A DNA stretch of 64,000 nt, taken from Stutzerimonas stutzeri. Its GTDB lineage: Bacteria > Pseudomonadota > Gammaproteobacteria > Pseudomonadales > Pseudomonadaceae. Below are positions 39,062-47,976 of the stretch, one piece after another (position 1 is the stretch's first letter; the number at the start of each line of letters is the position of its first letter). The DNA is taken from contig CP077641.1 of assembly GCA_019056435.1 (NCBI GenBank), positions 2,604,001 through 2,668,000 of the forward strand, read 5' to 3'. A program made the position numbers and the translations under genes. The notes under the pieces are model-generated. The model made no database searches. It was not told the origin of the DNA and was given only the letters and a program-made list of their open reading frames with translations.

Positions 39062-40308
39062 TGTTCAGACCCTTGAGCATCTTCATTGGCAGCCGCTACA
39101 CGCGGGCCAAGCGCCGTAACCACTTCATATCCTTTATCTCGCTGACGTCGATGATCGGACTGGCGCTGGGCGTGCTGGCGATGATCATGGTCTTGTCGGT
39201 CATGAACGGCTTCCAGCGGGAGATGAGCAACCGAATCCTTGGAATGGTGCCGCATGCGGTGATCACCGGTGCGGGCCAGCCACTGAATGACTGGCAAGCG
39301 GTAGCCAAGCAGCTCGACGGGCATCCTCAGGTGCTTGGAACGGCGCCGGTCACTCAGCTTGAGGGCATGCTGTCGTTCAAAGGCAACATGCAGCCGATCG
39401 AGATCAACGGTATCGATCCCGAGGCTGAAGGCCAGGTGTCGATTCTCGGTTCAAGGATGGTTGGTGGTCGTCTGGAGGACCTGCGCGCGGGCGAGTCGGG
39501 GGTCATCCTCGGCTTGATGACCGCGCGGCGTTTTGGGTTGCGGATCGGCGACAAGCTCACCCTCATCGTGCCGGAGCTCAGCGATGCGCCCGGTGGGGTC
39601 ACGCCCCGCATGCAGCGGCTGAACGTCGTGGGCGTGTTCAAGGTGGGTGCCGAGCTGGATGGCAGCTTGGCCATGATCCATCGTGCTGATGCGGCACGTA
39701 TCCAGAAGTGGGATCCCGAGCAGGTCGAGGGTGTCAGGGTGCGTTTGGCCGATCTCTACCAGGCGCCCATGGTGGCGAGCGAACTGGCAACGACGATGGG
39801 CGAGGGATATCGCGCCCGTGACTGGTCGATGACCCAGGGCAGTCTGTTCAGTGCCATGAAGATGGAGAAGACCATGATCGGCCTGCTGTTACTGCTGATC
39901 GTCGCCGTCGCGGCCTTCAACATCATCGCGACGCTGATCATGGTGGTGGCCGACAAGCGCGCCGATATCGCGATTCTGCGGACCCTGGGTGCGACGCCGC
40001 GTCAGATCATGACGATCTTCATGGTGCAGGGCAGCATCATCGGCTTGACCGGGACGCTCATCGGCATGGTGCTCGGGGTGCTCGGCGCACTCAATGTCAG
40101 CGCCTTGGTCGGTTGGCTGGAGCGGGTGACGGGGCAACACATCTTCAGCTCGGATGTGTATTTCATCAATACGCTACCGTCGGAGCTTCGCCTGGAAGAT
40201 GTCCTGCTGGTCACGCTGGCTGCCCTGGTGCTCAGCTTTCTGGCGACGCTTTACCCAGCCTGGCGCGCCGCTCAGACCCAGCCGGCCGAGGCCTTGCGCT
40301 ACGAATAG
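39061..40308 (+). CDS. lolE: Lipoprotein-releasing ABC transporter permease LolE
   Basis: 415 aa, same architecture as LolC and clearly its paralogue: [40 protein letters not shown], the periplasmic region, and [21 protein letters not shown] with [11 protein letters not shown]. The pair retains long near-identical blocks. It ends ...[12 protein letters not shown], matching the LolC C-terminus [12 protein letters not shown]. Confidence 0.95.
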   Translation: MFRPLSIFIGSRYTRAKRRNHFISFISLTSMIGLALGVLAMIMVLSVMNGFQREMSNRILGMVPHAVITGAGQPLNDWQAVAKQLDGHPQVLGTAPVTQLEGMLSFKGNMQPIEINGIDPEAEGQVSILGSRMVGGRLEDLRAGESGVILGLMTARRFGLRIGDKLTLIVPELSDAPGGVTPRMQRLNVVGVFKVGAELDGSLAMIHRADAARIQKWDPEQVEGVRVRLADLYQAPMVASELATTMGEGYRARDWSMTQGSLFSAMKMEKTMIGLLLLLIVAVAAFNIIATLIMVVADKRADIAILRTLGATPRQIMTIFMVQGSIIGLTGTLIGMVLGVLGALNVSALVGWLERVTGQHIFSSDVYFINTLPSELRLEDVLLVTLAALVLSFLATLYPAWRAAQTQPAEALRYE

Positions 40309-40310
40309 AC

Positions 40311-40826
40311 CTAGCGTCGTGACTGTTGGCGCTTGCGCCAGTTGCGCGCCACCCACCAGCGCCAGTAAGCCTGGGTCGCGACGTAGCCGAATATCGATGC
40401 CCCCACCGCGACGACCAGCGATCCGAGAAATAGCGGCTGCCAGTGGCTCTCGAGCATCTGCGTCACCCAGGCGAGGCTGAGCTCCATCGGCATGGGCGAG
40501 ACAGGCGTGTCCATCAGCCAGGCGCCTACTTTGTAGTTGCAGTAAAACACCGGCGGCATGGTCAAGGGGTTGGTCAGCCATACCAAGCCAACGGCAATGG
40601 GCAGATTGGCCCGTGCCGGCACCGCGCAAAGCGCTGCAACAAGCATCTGCATCGGCATCGGGATCATGGCCCAGAACAGTCCGATCGCCATTGCGCGGGC
40701 GACCGAGTGGCGGTTCAGATGCAGCAGGTTGGGGTCGTGTATCAGCGTGCCGAGAAAGCGCAGGGATTTGTTGGCCTTAATACGGTCCGGGTGCGGCATG
40801 TAGCGTTTGAAGAAACGACGCGGCAT
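40311..40826 (-). CDS. DUF2062 family membrane protein
   Basis: 171 aa with two or three hydrophobic segments. SVARAMAIGLFWAMIPMPMQMLVAALCAVPARANLPIAVGLVWLTNPLT and PPVFYCNYKVG are the DUF2062 signature. N-terminus MPRRFFKRYMPHPDRIKANK is basic. Convergent with lolE (2-bp gap) and divergent from comEC. Function unknown. Confidence 0.9.
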   Translation of the reverse strand: MPRRFFKRYMPHPDRIKANKSLRFLGTLIHDPNLLHLNRHSVARAMAIGLFWAMIPMPMQMLVAALCAVPARANLPIAVGLVWLTNPLTMPPVFYCNYKVGAWLMDTPVSPMPMELSLAWVTQMLESHWQPLFLGSLVVAVGASIFGYVATQAYWRWWVARNWRKRQQSRR

Positions 40827-40979
40827 GAAGGTTCTCTGGCAGGCTGAGCGAGCGATTATGCCTGAAACGAGAAGGCCGGCTGGGCGCTCTTTTTGTAACA
40901 GCTGCTAATGTTCGCGGGCGACAGGAGGTCGCAGGCGGGCCGTGATGTGCCCGCTCAGGAAAGGAATCCGGGAGTTCTG

Positions 40980-43206
40980 ATGGTTATAGCGCTGCTGGCG
41001 CTCGCAGCGGGCCTGCTATCGCTGCGATTCGTGCCCCAGTTACCACCGCCATGGGTATGGGGCATTCTGCTGGTCGTCAGTGGGGTCGTGTTGCGCACCC
41101 GTCTGTGGCCGCTTGCTTTTCTTTGTCTGGGGTTCGGCTGGGCTTGCCTGCAGGGGCATTGGGCACTTCAGGATCGCTTGCCACTGGAGCTCGACGGCCG
41201 GACGTTCTGGCTGGAGGGGCAGGTGCAGGGGCTGCCGAGCGTGCAAGGCAATGTCGTCCGCTTCGAGCTCGTCGACATCAGTTCCCGACACGCCGGGCTG
41301 CCATCGCAGATCCGGCTTGCATGGTACGGCGGGCCCCAGGTTCGCGCCGGTGAGCGATGGCGGGTTGCGGCAAAGCTCAAACGCCCGCGAGGGCTGGTCA
41401 ATCCTCACACCTTTGATTACGAAGGCTGGTTGCTTTCACATCGGATCGGTGCGAGTGGCACGGTCAAGGCCGGAGAGCTTCGTTCCCCAGCGCCCGCCGG
41501 TAGCGGATGGCGAGACCGACTTCGGGAGCGGCTGCTGGACGTGTCGGCGCATGGCCGCTCAGGTGCCGTTGCCGCACTGGTCGTTGGCGATGACAGCGGA
41601 CTATCGCCGGCCGACTGGCAAGTCCTGCAGGCGACAGGCACCGTGCATCTGATGGTTATATCCGGGCAGCATGTCGGCATGCTGGCCGGCTTGCTCTATG
41701 GCCTGGTCGCGTTGGCGGCCAGGTGGGGGGCTGTGGCCATCACGCCTGCCCTGGCTGCCCTGGGCCTGTACCCTGGCTGGCGGCGGGGCCTTGGCCTATG
41801 GCTGGCTGGCCGGCTTCGAAGTGCCGGTACAGCGTGCCTGCATGATGGTGGTGCTGGTATTGGTCTGGCGTTTGCGCTTTCGCCATCTCGGTGTCTGGCT
41901 GCCGGTGCTGGTCGCCCTGGATGTCGTGCTCATTTACGACCCTCTGGTCGCGCTGCAGTCCGGGTTCTGGTTGTCCTTTTTAGCGGTGGCGATGCTCGCT
42001 TTCGTGTTCCGTGGGCGACTGGGAGTGCTGCGATGGTGGCGGACGCTTGGCCGAGCGCAGTGGAGTATGTCGCTGGGATTGCTGCCTGTACTTCTGGCAC
42101 TCGGCTTGCCCATCAGCCTGACCGCACCCTTGGCGAATCTGATCGCTGTGCCGTTGGTGAGTGCGGTTATCGTCCCGCTGTCGCTGCTGGGTACCTTGCT
42201 GCTGGGTGTACCCCTGCTCGGCGAGACGGTGTTGTGGATCGCCGGCGGGCTTATCTCGATGTTGTTCGGGTGCCTGGACGTGCTGGCAGCCTGGCAGCCG
42301 GCATGGCTGGCGCCGTCGATGCCATTGTGGGCCTGGGTGATGGTCTGGCTCGGTACCCTTGTCATCTTGCTGCCGGCTGGCATCCCCGGTCGCGCGTTGG
42401 GCTGGCTGCTGCTCGCGCCTTTATTGTTCCCGCCCATAGACAGGCCGGAGCCGGGGCAGGCCGAGGTCTGGGTGATGGACGTTGGGCAGGGGCTGTCCGT
42501 ACTGGTCCGCACCGCCGAACATGCGATGCTCTACGATGCGGGGCCCCGCTATGGTGACTTCGATATAGGTGAGCGTGTAGTGCACCCGGCGCTTCGTGGT
42601 CTGGGCGTAGCCGGTCTGGACCTTCTGCTGTTGAGTCATGCCGACAGTGACCACGCAGGTGGCGCGTTGGCCATCCAGCGTGGCCTCGAGCCGCTGCGGG
42701 TAGTCAGCGGCGAGCCGGATAGACTGCCAGCCGCGCTCGGCCCTGAGCCGTGTCGCTCCGGCCAACGCTGGGAGTGGGATGGTGTCCGTTTCGCCCTGTG
42801 GCGGTGGGATGAGGCGAAGGATGGCAATGGCGCATCTTGCGTGCTGCTCGTCGATGCAGGAGACGAGCGGCTACTGTTGACCGGTGATATCGATGTAGCG
42901 GCTGAACAGGCACTGCTGGAGAGCGCCATGCCGATCAGGGCGAGGTGGCTGTTGCTACCGCATCACGGCAGCCGGAGCTCGTCCTCGGAGGCCTTCATCG
43001 AGGCGGTGGGCGCCCGTGATGCGCTCGTCTCGCGCAGCCTGCATAACGCTTTCGGTCATCCACACCCAGAGGTCGTCGAGCGACTGCGGCAGGCAGGCAT
43101 AGGGATCCACGATACCGCGATTTCCGGCGCGCTACGGCTGAGGCTCGGGCGCTTCGAGCCGGTATCGGCATTACGCGACGAGCAGCGATTCTGGCGGGAA
43201 AAATGA
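40980..43206 (+). CDS. comEC: DNA internalization protein ComEC/Rec2, frameshifted as read
   Basis: About 741 aa. An N-terminal OB-like DUF4131 domain (QGLPSVQGNVVRFELVDI), a polytopic competence domain (LMVISGQHVGMLAGLLYGLVALAARWG, FEVPVQRACMMVVLVLVWRL) and a C-terminal metallo-beta-lactamase domain (VWVMDVGQGLSVLVRT, LLSHADSDHAGGALA). The G run at 41725-41730 is one base too long. Removing one G gives ARWGLWPSRLPWLPWACTLAGGG and joins the two frames. The protein conducts single-stranded DNA across the inner membrane during transformation. Start ATG 40980 (MVIALLALAAGLL) follows AGGAAT. Confidence 0.92.
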
Positions 43207-43277
43207 GAACCCGGGCCGTCGGCGGGCTCTCGCCCCTATGCTAGAGTGGCGCCACTTTTTCGAGGGGGATTCGTCTC

Positions 43278-43910
43278 GTGTGGGAGCTGGTCAAAGCAGG
43301 TGGCTGGATTATGCTACCGATCATTCTCTGTTCCATCGCGGCCGCCGGCATTATCGCCGAACGCCTATGGACGCTGCGGCCCAGCCGCGTCACGCCTCCA
43401 CATCTGCTAGGCCAGGTGTGGAAGTGGATCAAGGACAAGAAGTTGAGCAATCAGAAGCTCAAGGAGCTCCGGGCCGACTCACCGTTGGGCGAGATCCTGG
43501 CGGCCGGGCTGGCCAATTCCAAGCACGGCCGGGAGATCATGAAGGAGTGCATCGAGGAGGCCGCGGCCCGGGTGGTCCACAACCTGGAGCGCTACCTGAA
43601 TGCCCTCGGCACCATTGCCGGGATTGCGCCCTTGCTGGGCCTGCTCGGCACGGTACTGGGCATGATCGAGATATTCAGTGCCTTCATGGGTTCGGGCATG
43701 GCCAATGCGCCGTTGCTGGCGTCCGGTATCTCCAAGGCGCTCATCACCACGGCCGCTGGCCTGATGGTCGGCATTCCGGCCCTGTTCTTCCATCGCTTCC
43801 TGCTTCGCCGCGTCGAGGAGCTGGTGGTTGGCATGGAGCAGGAAGCCATCAAGCTGGTCGAAGTCGTGCAGGGTGACCGTGACGTCGATCTGGGCGAGGG
43901 CAAAGCGTGA
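43278..43910 (+). CDS. exbB: ExbB/TolQ-type proton channel protein
   Basis: 210 aa, three membrane helices in the MotA/TolQ/ExbB pattern: MWELVKAGGWIMLPIILCSIAAAGII, then GTIAGIAPLLGLLGTVLGMIEIF and GISKALITTAAGLMVGIPALFFHRF. It should form the proton channel with the adjacent ExbD. GTG start at 43278 and a GTGA overlap with exbD. The partner energised by this pair (TonB-like or other) is not encoded nearby, so the substrate is open. Confidence 0.9.
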   Translation: MWELVKAGGWIMLPIILCSIAAAGIIAERLWTLRPSRVTPPHLLGQVWKWIKDKKLSNQKLKELRADSPLGEILAAGLANSKHGREIMKECIEEAAARVVHNLERYLNALGTIAGIAPLLGLLGTVLGMIEIFSAFMGSGMANAPLLASGISKALITTAAGLMVGIPALFFHRFLLRRVEELVVGMEQEAIKLVEVVQGDRDVDLGEGKA

Positions 43911-44334
43911 AATTTCGACGCAAGGCGCGGGACAACGTCGATATCGGACTGGCCCCCTGATCGACGTTGTCTTCATTTTGCTGCTGTTCTTCGTGGTCAC
44001 CACGACCTTTACACGCGAGACGCAACTGAAGGTCGATCTGCCGGAGGCTGCCAGTGGCACGCCGCCGGAGCAGGCCGAGAAGAAACAACTCGAGGTTGTC
44101 ATCGACGTCGACGGCACCTTCTCGCTCAACGGCAAAGCTTTGATCAAGCATGATCTGAATACGCTCATGGCCGCCCTGGCCAAAGAGTCGGCAGGCGACA
44201 CCAGCCTGCCCATGATCATCAGCGCGGACGGCAAGAGCCCCCATCAGGCCGTCATTACCGCGATGGATGCCGCTGGCAAGCTGGGCTTCGCCCACCTGCG
44301 CATCACGACCGTCGAGGCACAGCCGGAGCCCTGA
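43907..44334 (+). CDS. exbD: ExbD/TolR-type protein, frameshifted as read
   Basis: About 142 aa. GTG 43907 gives [17 protein letters not shown] and then a TGA because the C run at 43953-43957 is one base short. Adding C gives [21 protein letters not shown], the membrane helix with the essential Asp (about residue 22), and a periplasmic domain ending ...EAQPEP. Its stop overlaps lpxK (TGATG). Family function is proton-driven energy transduction with ExbB. Confidence 0.9.
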
Positions 44335-45338
44335 TGACCTTCGTCGAGCGGCTCCAGCGAGCCTGGTACCACGGCCATCCCGCGCTCTCGCTGCTTCGGC
44401 CGCTCGAGGTCCTGTATCGCCAGGTGGTAAGCGTTCGACGACAGCGCTTTCTGGCAGGTGCCAGCGAGAGTTATCGGGCGCCAGTACCGCTTATCGTCGT
44501 CGGCAACGTCACGGTTGGAGGTACCGGCAAAACTCCCTTGATCCTGTGGCTGATCGAGCATTGCCGAAGCCGAGGTTTGCGGGTCGGTGTTGTCAGTCGC
44601 GGTTACGGGGCCAAGCCGCCATCGCTGCCCTGGCGCGTGGGGGCAGAGCAGACCGCCGAGCAAGCCGGTGACGAGCCTTTGCTGATCGTTCAGCGCACCG
44701 GCGTGCCGCTGGTCATCGATCCTGATCGTCCGCGGGCCGTGCAGTATTTGTTGGCCAGCGAGACGCTCGACCTTGTGTTGTCCGATGACGGGCTTCAACA
44801 CTATCGACTCGCCCGGGATCTCGAGCTGGTCCTGATCGATGCCGCGCGCGGGCTTGGAAATGGACGTTGTCTGCCGGCTGGCCCGCTGCGCGAACCGGCC
44901 GAGCGCCTGCAGAGTGTCGATGCGGTGCTGCTCAATGGTGCGATGGCGGACACGATGCAAGGCTATGCGTTTTCGTTGGAGCCTTCGTGTCTTGTCGAGC
45001 TGGCTTCTTCAGCGCGGCTGCCGCTCGACCACTTTCCCGCTGGCCAATCGATGCACGCCGTTGCCGGGATCGGTAATCCTGAGCGTTTCTTCGCTACGCT
45101 CGAGGCGCTACACTGGCGACCGATTCCGCATCCGTTCGCCGATCACGCCCATTACAGTCTCGAGCAACTGACATTCAGTCCTTCGCTCCCGTTGGTGATG
45201 ACCGAGAAGGACGCGGTCAAATGCCGGGCATTCGCGCCTTCCGGCTGGTGCTATCTGCAGGTGCAGGCCAAGCCCTCTTCCGCCTTCGTCGCCTGGTTTG
45301 ATACGCAGTTGGATCGGTTGTTGCCCGATCAATCATAA
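44334..45338 (+). CDS. lpxK: Tetraacyldisaccharide 4'-kinase
   Basis: 334 aa. An N-terminal membrane-associated helix region ([23 protein letters not shown]), Walker [30 protein letters not shown], and [24 protein letters not shown]. It phosphorylates the lipid A disaccharide at the 4' position. ATG 44334 overlaps exbD. Downstream lie a Trm112-like gene and kdsB, which also supply LPS. Confidence 0.95.
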   Translation: MTFVERLQRAWYHGHPALSLLRPLEVLYRQVVSVRRQRFLAGASESYRAPVPLIVVGNVTVGGTGKTPLILWLIEHCRSRGLRVGVVSRGYGAKPPSLPWRVGAEQTAEQAGDEPLLIVQRTGVPLVIDPDRPRAVQYLLASETLDLVLSDDGLQHYRLARDLELVLIDAARGLGNGRCLPAGPLREPAERLQSVDAVLLNGAMADTMQGYAFSLEPSCLVELASSARLPLDHFPAGQSMHAVAGIGNPERFFATLEALHWRPIPHPFADHAHYSLEQLTFSPSLPLVMTEKDAVKCRAFAPSGWCYLQVQAKPSSAFVAWFDTQLDRLLPDQS

Positions 45339-45380
45339 GCCGCTTGCCTGCCTTGCAGTCGCGGCTTTCAAGGACTGCGC

Positions 45381-45565
45381 ATGGACACCAAACTTCTCGA
45401 TATTCTCGCCTGCCCGCTCTGCAAGGGTCCCTGAAGCTCGCCGACGACAAGTCGGAATTGATTTGCAAGGCCGACGGCCTCGCCTTTCCTGTGCGGGATG
45501 GCATTCCCGTCATGCTCGAGGGTGAAGCGCGGACGCTGGATGTCGATGAGCGTCTGGACAAATGA
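45381..45565 (+). CDS. Trm112/UPF0434-like protein (YcaR), frameshifted as read
   Basis: 61 aa after adding one C to the run at 45429-45431. [17 protein letters not shown] then continues [30 protein letters not shown]. The CPLC and the later Cys suggest a zinc ribbon with only three cysteines, as in YcaR. As read the frame stops after 17 codons. It is located between lpxK and kdsB, the same place as ycaR in E. coli. Its stop overlaps the kdsB start. Role not established. Confidence 0.85.
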
Positions 45566-46332
45566 GCACCGCTTTTACTGTCGTCATTCCGGCACGCTAT
45601 GCCTCGAGCCGTCTGCCTGGTAAGCCGCTACAGGACATCGCTGGCAAGCCGATGATTCGCCACGTCTGGGAACAGGCTTGCCGAAGCGCCGCGCAGCGCG
45701 TCGTCGTCGCCACTGATGACGAGCGGATCCTGAAGGAGTGCCAGGACTTTGGTGCCGATGCGGTGCTGACCCATGTCGAGCACAACTCCGGAACCGACCG
45801 TCTGGCAGAGGTGGCACGCGCGCTGCGGCTATCGAGCGATGCGATTGTCGTGAACGTGCAGGGTGATGAACCCTTGATACCACCCGCCGTTATCAATCAG
45901 GTGGCCGGAAATCTTGCCGCTCACCCCGAGGCGGCGATCGCAACCTTGGCCGAGCCTCTCGAGCAGGTCGAGGCGTTGTTCAATCCAAATGTGGTCAAGG
46001 TGTTAACCGATATCAACGGGTTCGCATTGACGTTCAGCCGCGCGCCGTTGCCTTGGGCCCGTGACGAGTTCAGCAATGAGCCTTCGGCGCTACCGGCTGG
46101 TGTGCCGTATCGCCGTCACATCGGCATCTATGCCTACCGGGCGGGTTTTCTCGCCGACTTCGTGGCATGGGGGCCGTGCTGGCTGGAAAATACCGAGTGC
46201 CTGGAGCAGCTCCGCGCGCTTTGGCATGGCAAGCGTATCCATGTCGATGACGCGGTCGAGCCGCCGCCGGCGGGTGTGGATACGCCGGAAGACCTCGTGC
46301 GCGTCCGCAGGCTGCTTGGGGCACCAGCGTGA
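45562..46332 (+). CDS. kdsB: 3-deoxy-manno-octulosonate cytidylyltransferase
   Basis: 256 aa. [28 protein letters not shown] is the CTP-binding N-terminus. [21 protein letters not shown] and [15 protein letters not shown] follow, as does [21 protein letters not shown]. It makes CMP-Kdo for LPS core assembly. Overlaps at both ends (ATGA with the previous gene, GTGA with the phosphatase). Confidence 0.96.
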   Translation: MSTAFTVVIPARYASSRLPGKPLQDIAGKPMIRHVWEQACRSAAQRVVVATDDERILKECQDFGADAVLTHVEHNSGTDRLAEVARALRLSSDAIVVNVQGDEPLIPPAVINQVAGNLAAHPEAAIATLAEPLEQVEALFNPNVVKVLTDINGFALTFSRAPLPWARDEFSNEPSALPAGVPYRRHIGIYAYRAGFLADFVAWGPCWLENTECLEQLRALWHGKRIHVDDAVEPPPAGVDTPEDLVRVRRLLGAPA

Positions 46333-46793
46333 GGATACTCTTCGTTTGCATGGGAAATATCTGCCGCTCACCGACGGCGGAAGCGGTCGTTCGTGCCAAG
46401 CTCGACGAGGCGGGACTCGCTGACCGGATCCTCATCGACTCGGCAGGTACCGGTGATTGGCATGTGGGCAAGGCGCCGGATCCGCGAGCATGCGAGGCGG
46501 CGGCCTGTCGCGGCTACGATCTGAGCGCTTTGCAAGCAAGGCAGGTCAGTCCTGACGACTTCCATCAGTTCGACCTGATTCTGGCGATGGATCACGACAA
46601 CCTGGCTCGCTTGCAGGCGCAGCGCCCCGGGGATGCGAGGGCCGAGGTCGACTTGCTGCTGCGTCGATATGGCGCCGAAGTGGATGAGGTTCCAGATCCC
46701 TACTACGGCGGGGCCGAGGGCTTCGAGTATGTGTTACGGCTCATTGAACAAGCCGCAGACGGTCTGCTCGCCGAAGCCAGGAGATGCCTGTGA
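46329..46793 (+). CDS. Low-molecular-weight protein-tyrosine phosphatase
   Basis: 154 aa. The C-X5-R phosphate loop is [15 protein letters not shown] (Cys at residue 7). The general acid Asp is in [13 protein letters not shown] near the C-terminus. GTG 46329 overlaps the kdsB stop. Not linked to a polysaccharide tyrosine-kinase gene here. It sits between kdsB and murB as in other pseudomonads, and its substrate is unknown. Confidence 0.92.
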   Translation: MRILFVCMGNICRSPTAEAVVRAKLDEAGLADRILIDSAGTGDWHVGKAPDPRACEAAACRGYDLSALQARQVSPDDFHQFDLILAMDHDNLARLQAQRPGDARAEVDLLLRRYGAEVDEVPDPYYGGAEGFEYVLRLIEQAADGLLAEARRCL

Positions 46794-47808
46794 GTCTGGT
46801 GGTCGAGGCGCAGCGTTCCTTGTTGCCTTTCAACACGTTTGGCATAGAGGCGCGTGCGGCGCGTTATGCCGAAGCGAAGTCCGACGCGGATGTCTGCGAC
46901 GCCATTCATGCCGCGCGTGGGCTCGGCCTCCCGTTGCGGGTAATCGGTGGTGGTAGCAATCTCGTCCTGACTGCTGATGTTGAGGCGCTCGTGTTGCGGA
47001 TGGCAAGCCGCGGCATTCGCATCCTGTCCGATGCGGGTGACGAGGTGGTCGTCGAAGCCGAGGCGGGCGAGCCCTGGCATCCATTCGTGCGCCATTGCAT
47101 CGGCTTGGGGCTCTCAGGGCTCGAGAATCTCAGCCTTATACCGGGAACGGTCGGGGCTGCACCCATTCAGAACGTGGGCGCTTACGGTGTCGAGATCAAG
47201 GATGCGTTCGTTGGGCTGACGGCAATGGACCGTCAAACCTGTGAGCTCCGGGACTTCGATTTGAATGCCTGCCAGTTCGACTATCGCGACAGCATATTCA
47301 AGCGCGCGCCTGAGCGCTTCGTGATTCTTCGCGTACGCTTCAATCTCCGGCGCATGCCGGTGCTCAAGCTCGACTACGGCCCGCTGCGGCAGCGATTGCA
47401 GCATGACGGCATCGAGCGACCGACTGCGGCTGATGTCAGCCGCGCCGTCTGCGCCATTCGCAGCGAGAAGCTCCTGACCCGGCGCAGTTGGGAAATGCCG
47501 GTAGCTTTTTCAAGAACCCGCTGGTTGCTGAGTCGGTTGCGGCCACGCTGCGCCAGGAATATCCCGATCTGGTCGCGTTTCCACAGCCAGACGGGCAGGT
47601 AAAGCTGGCGGCTGGCTGGCTAATCGAGAAGGCTGGCTGGAAGGGCTACCGTGACGGTAATGCCGGGGTTCACCAGCATCAAGCCCTGGTGCTGGTGAAT
47701 TACGGTGGCGCAAGCGGTGGGGCGATTCTGGCGCTGGCCGGTCGGATACAGGCCGATATCGCCAACCGTTTTGGCGTCGAACTGGAGATTGAGCCAAACG
47801 TGCTTTGA
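46790..47808 (+). CDS. murB: UDP-N-acetylenolpyruvoylglucosamine reductase, frameshifted as read
   Basis: 339 aa after correction. The start is set at GTG 46790 rather than ATG 46784, because AGGAG at 46779-46783 is directly next to the ATG but 6 bp from the [21 protein letters not shown] follows. FAD-binding region: [40 protein letters not shown]. One C missing at about 47473 breaks the frame; adding it gives [20 protein letters not shown], including the catalytic Ser. It finishes [15 protein letters not shown] and LEIEPNVL. Peptidoglycan precursor reductase, essential. Confidence 0.95.
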
Positions 47809-47937
47809 GAGGCGTGCGACTGGTCATTCAACAGTTATCACCTTAGGCGCTAACACGTCTTCCTGCTGCTTCCATCGCATCCTTTTCTGAAAACAGTTCA
47901 GAAGTTGTAAAGCTATTCAGGACGGGACAGCCAAATA

Positions 47938-47966
47938 AAAAGGGATGCCGAAGCATCCCTTTTTTC
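47938..47966. terminator. Bidirectional terminator between murB and rne
   Basis: AAAAGGGATGC-CGAA-GCATCCCTTTTTT. The hairpin ends in a T tract on the plus strand (for murB) and in AAAA, read as T on the minus strand, for rne. The remaining convergent gap (47809-47937) is unremarkable. Confidence 0.85.
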
Positions 47967-47976
47967 CATTTGCCGA

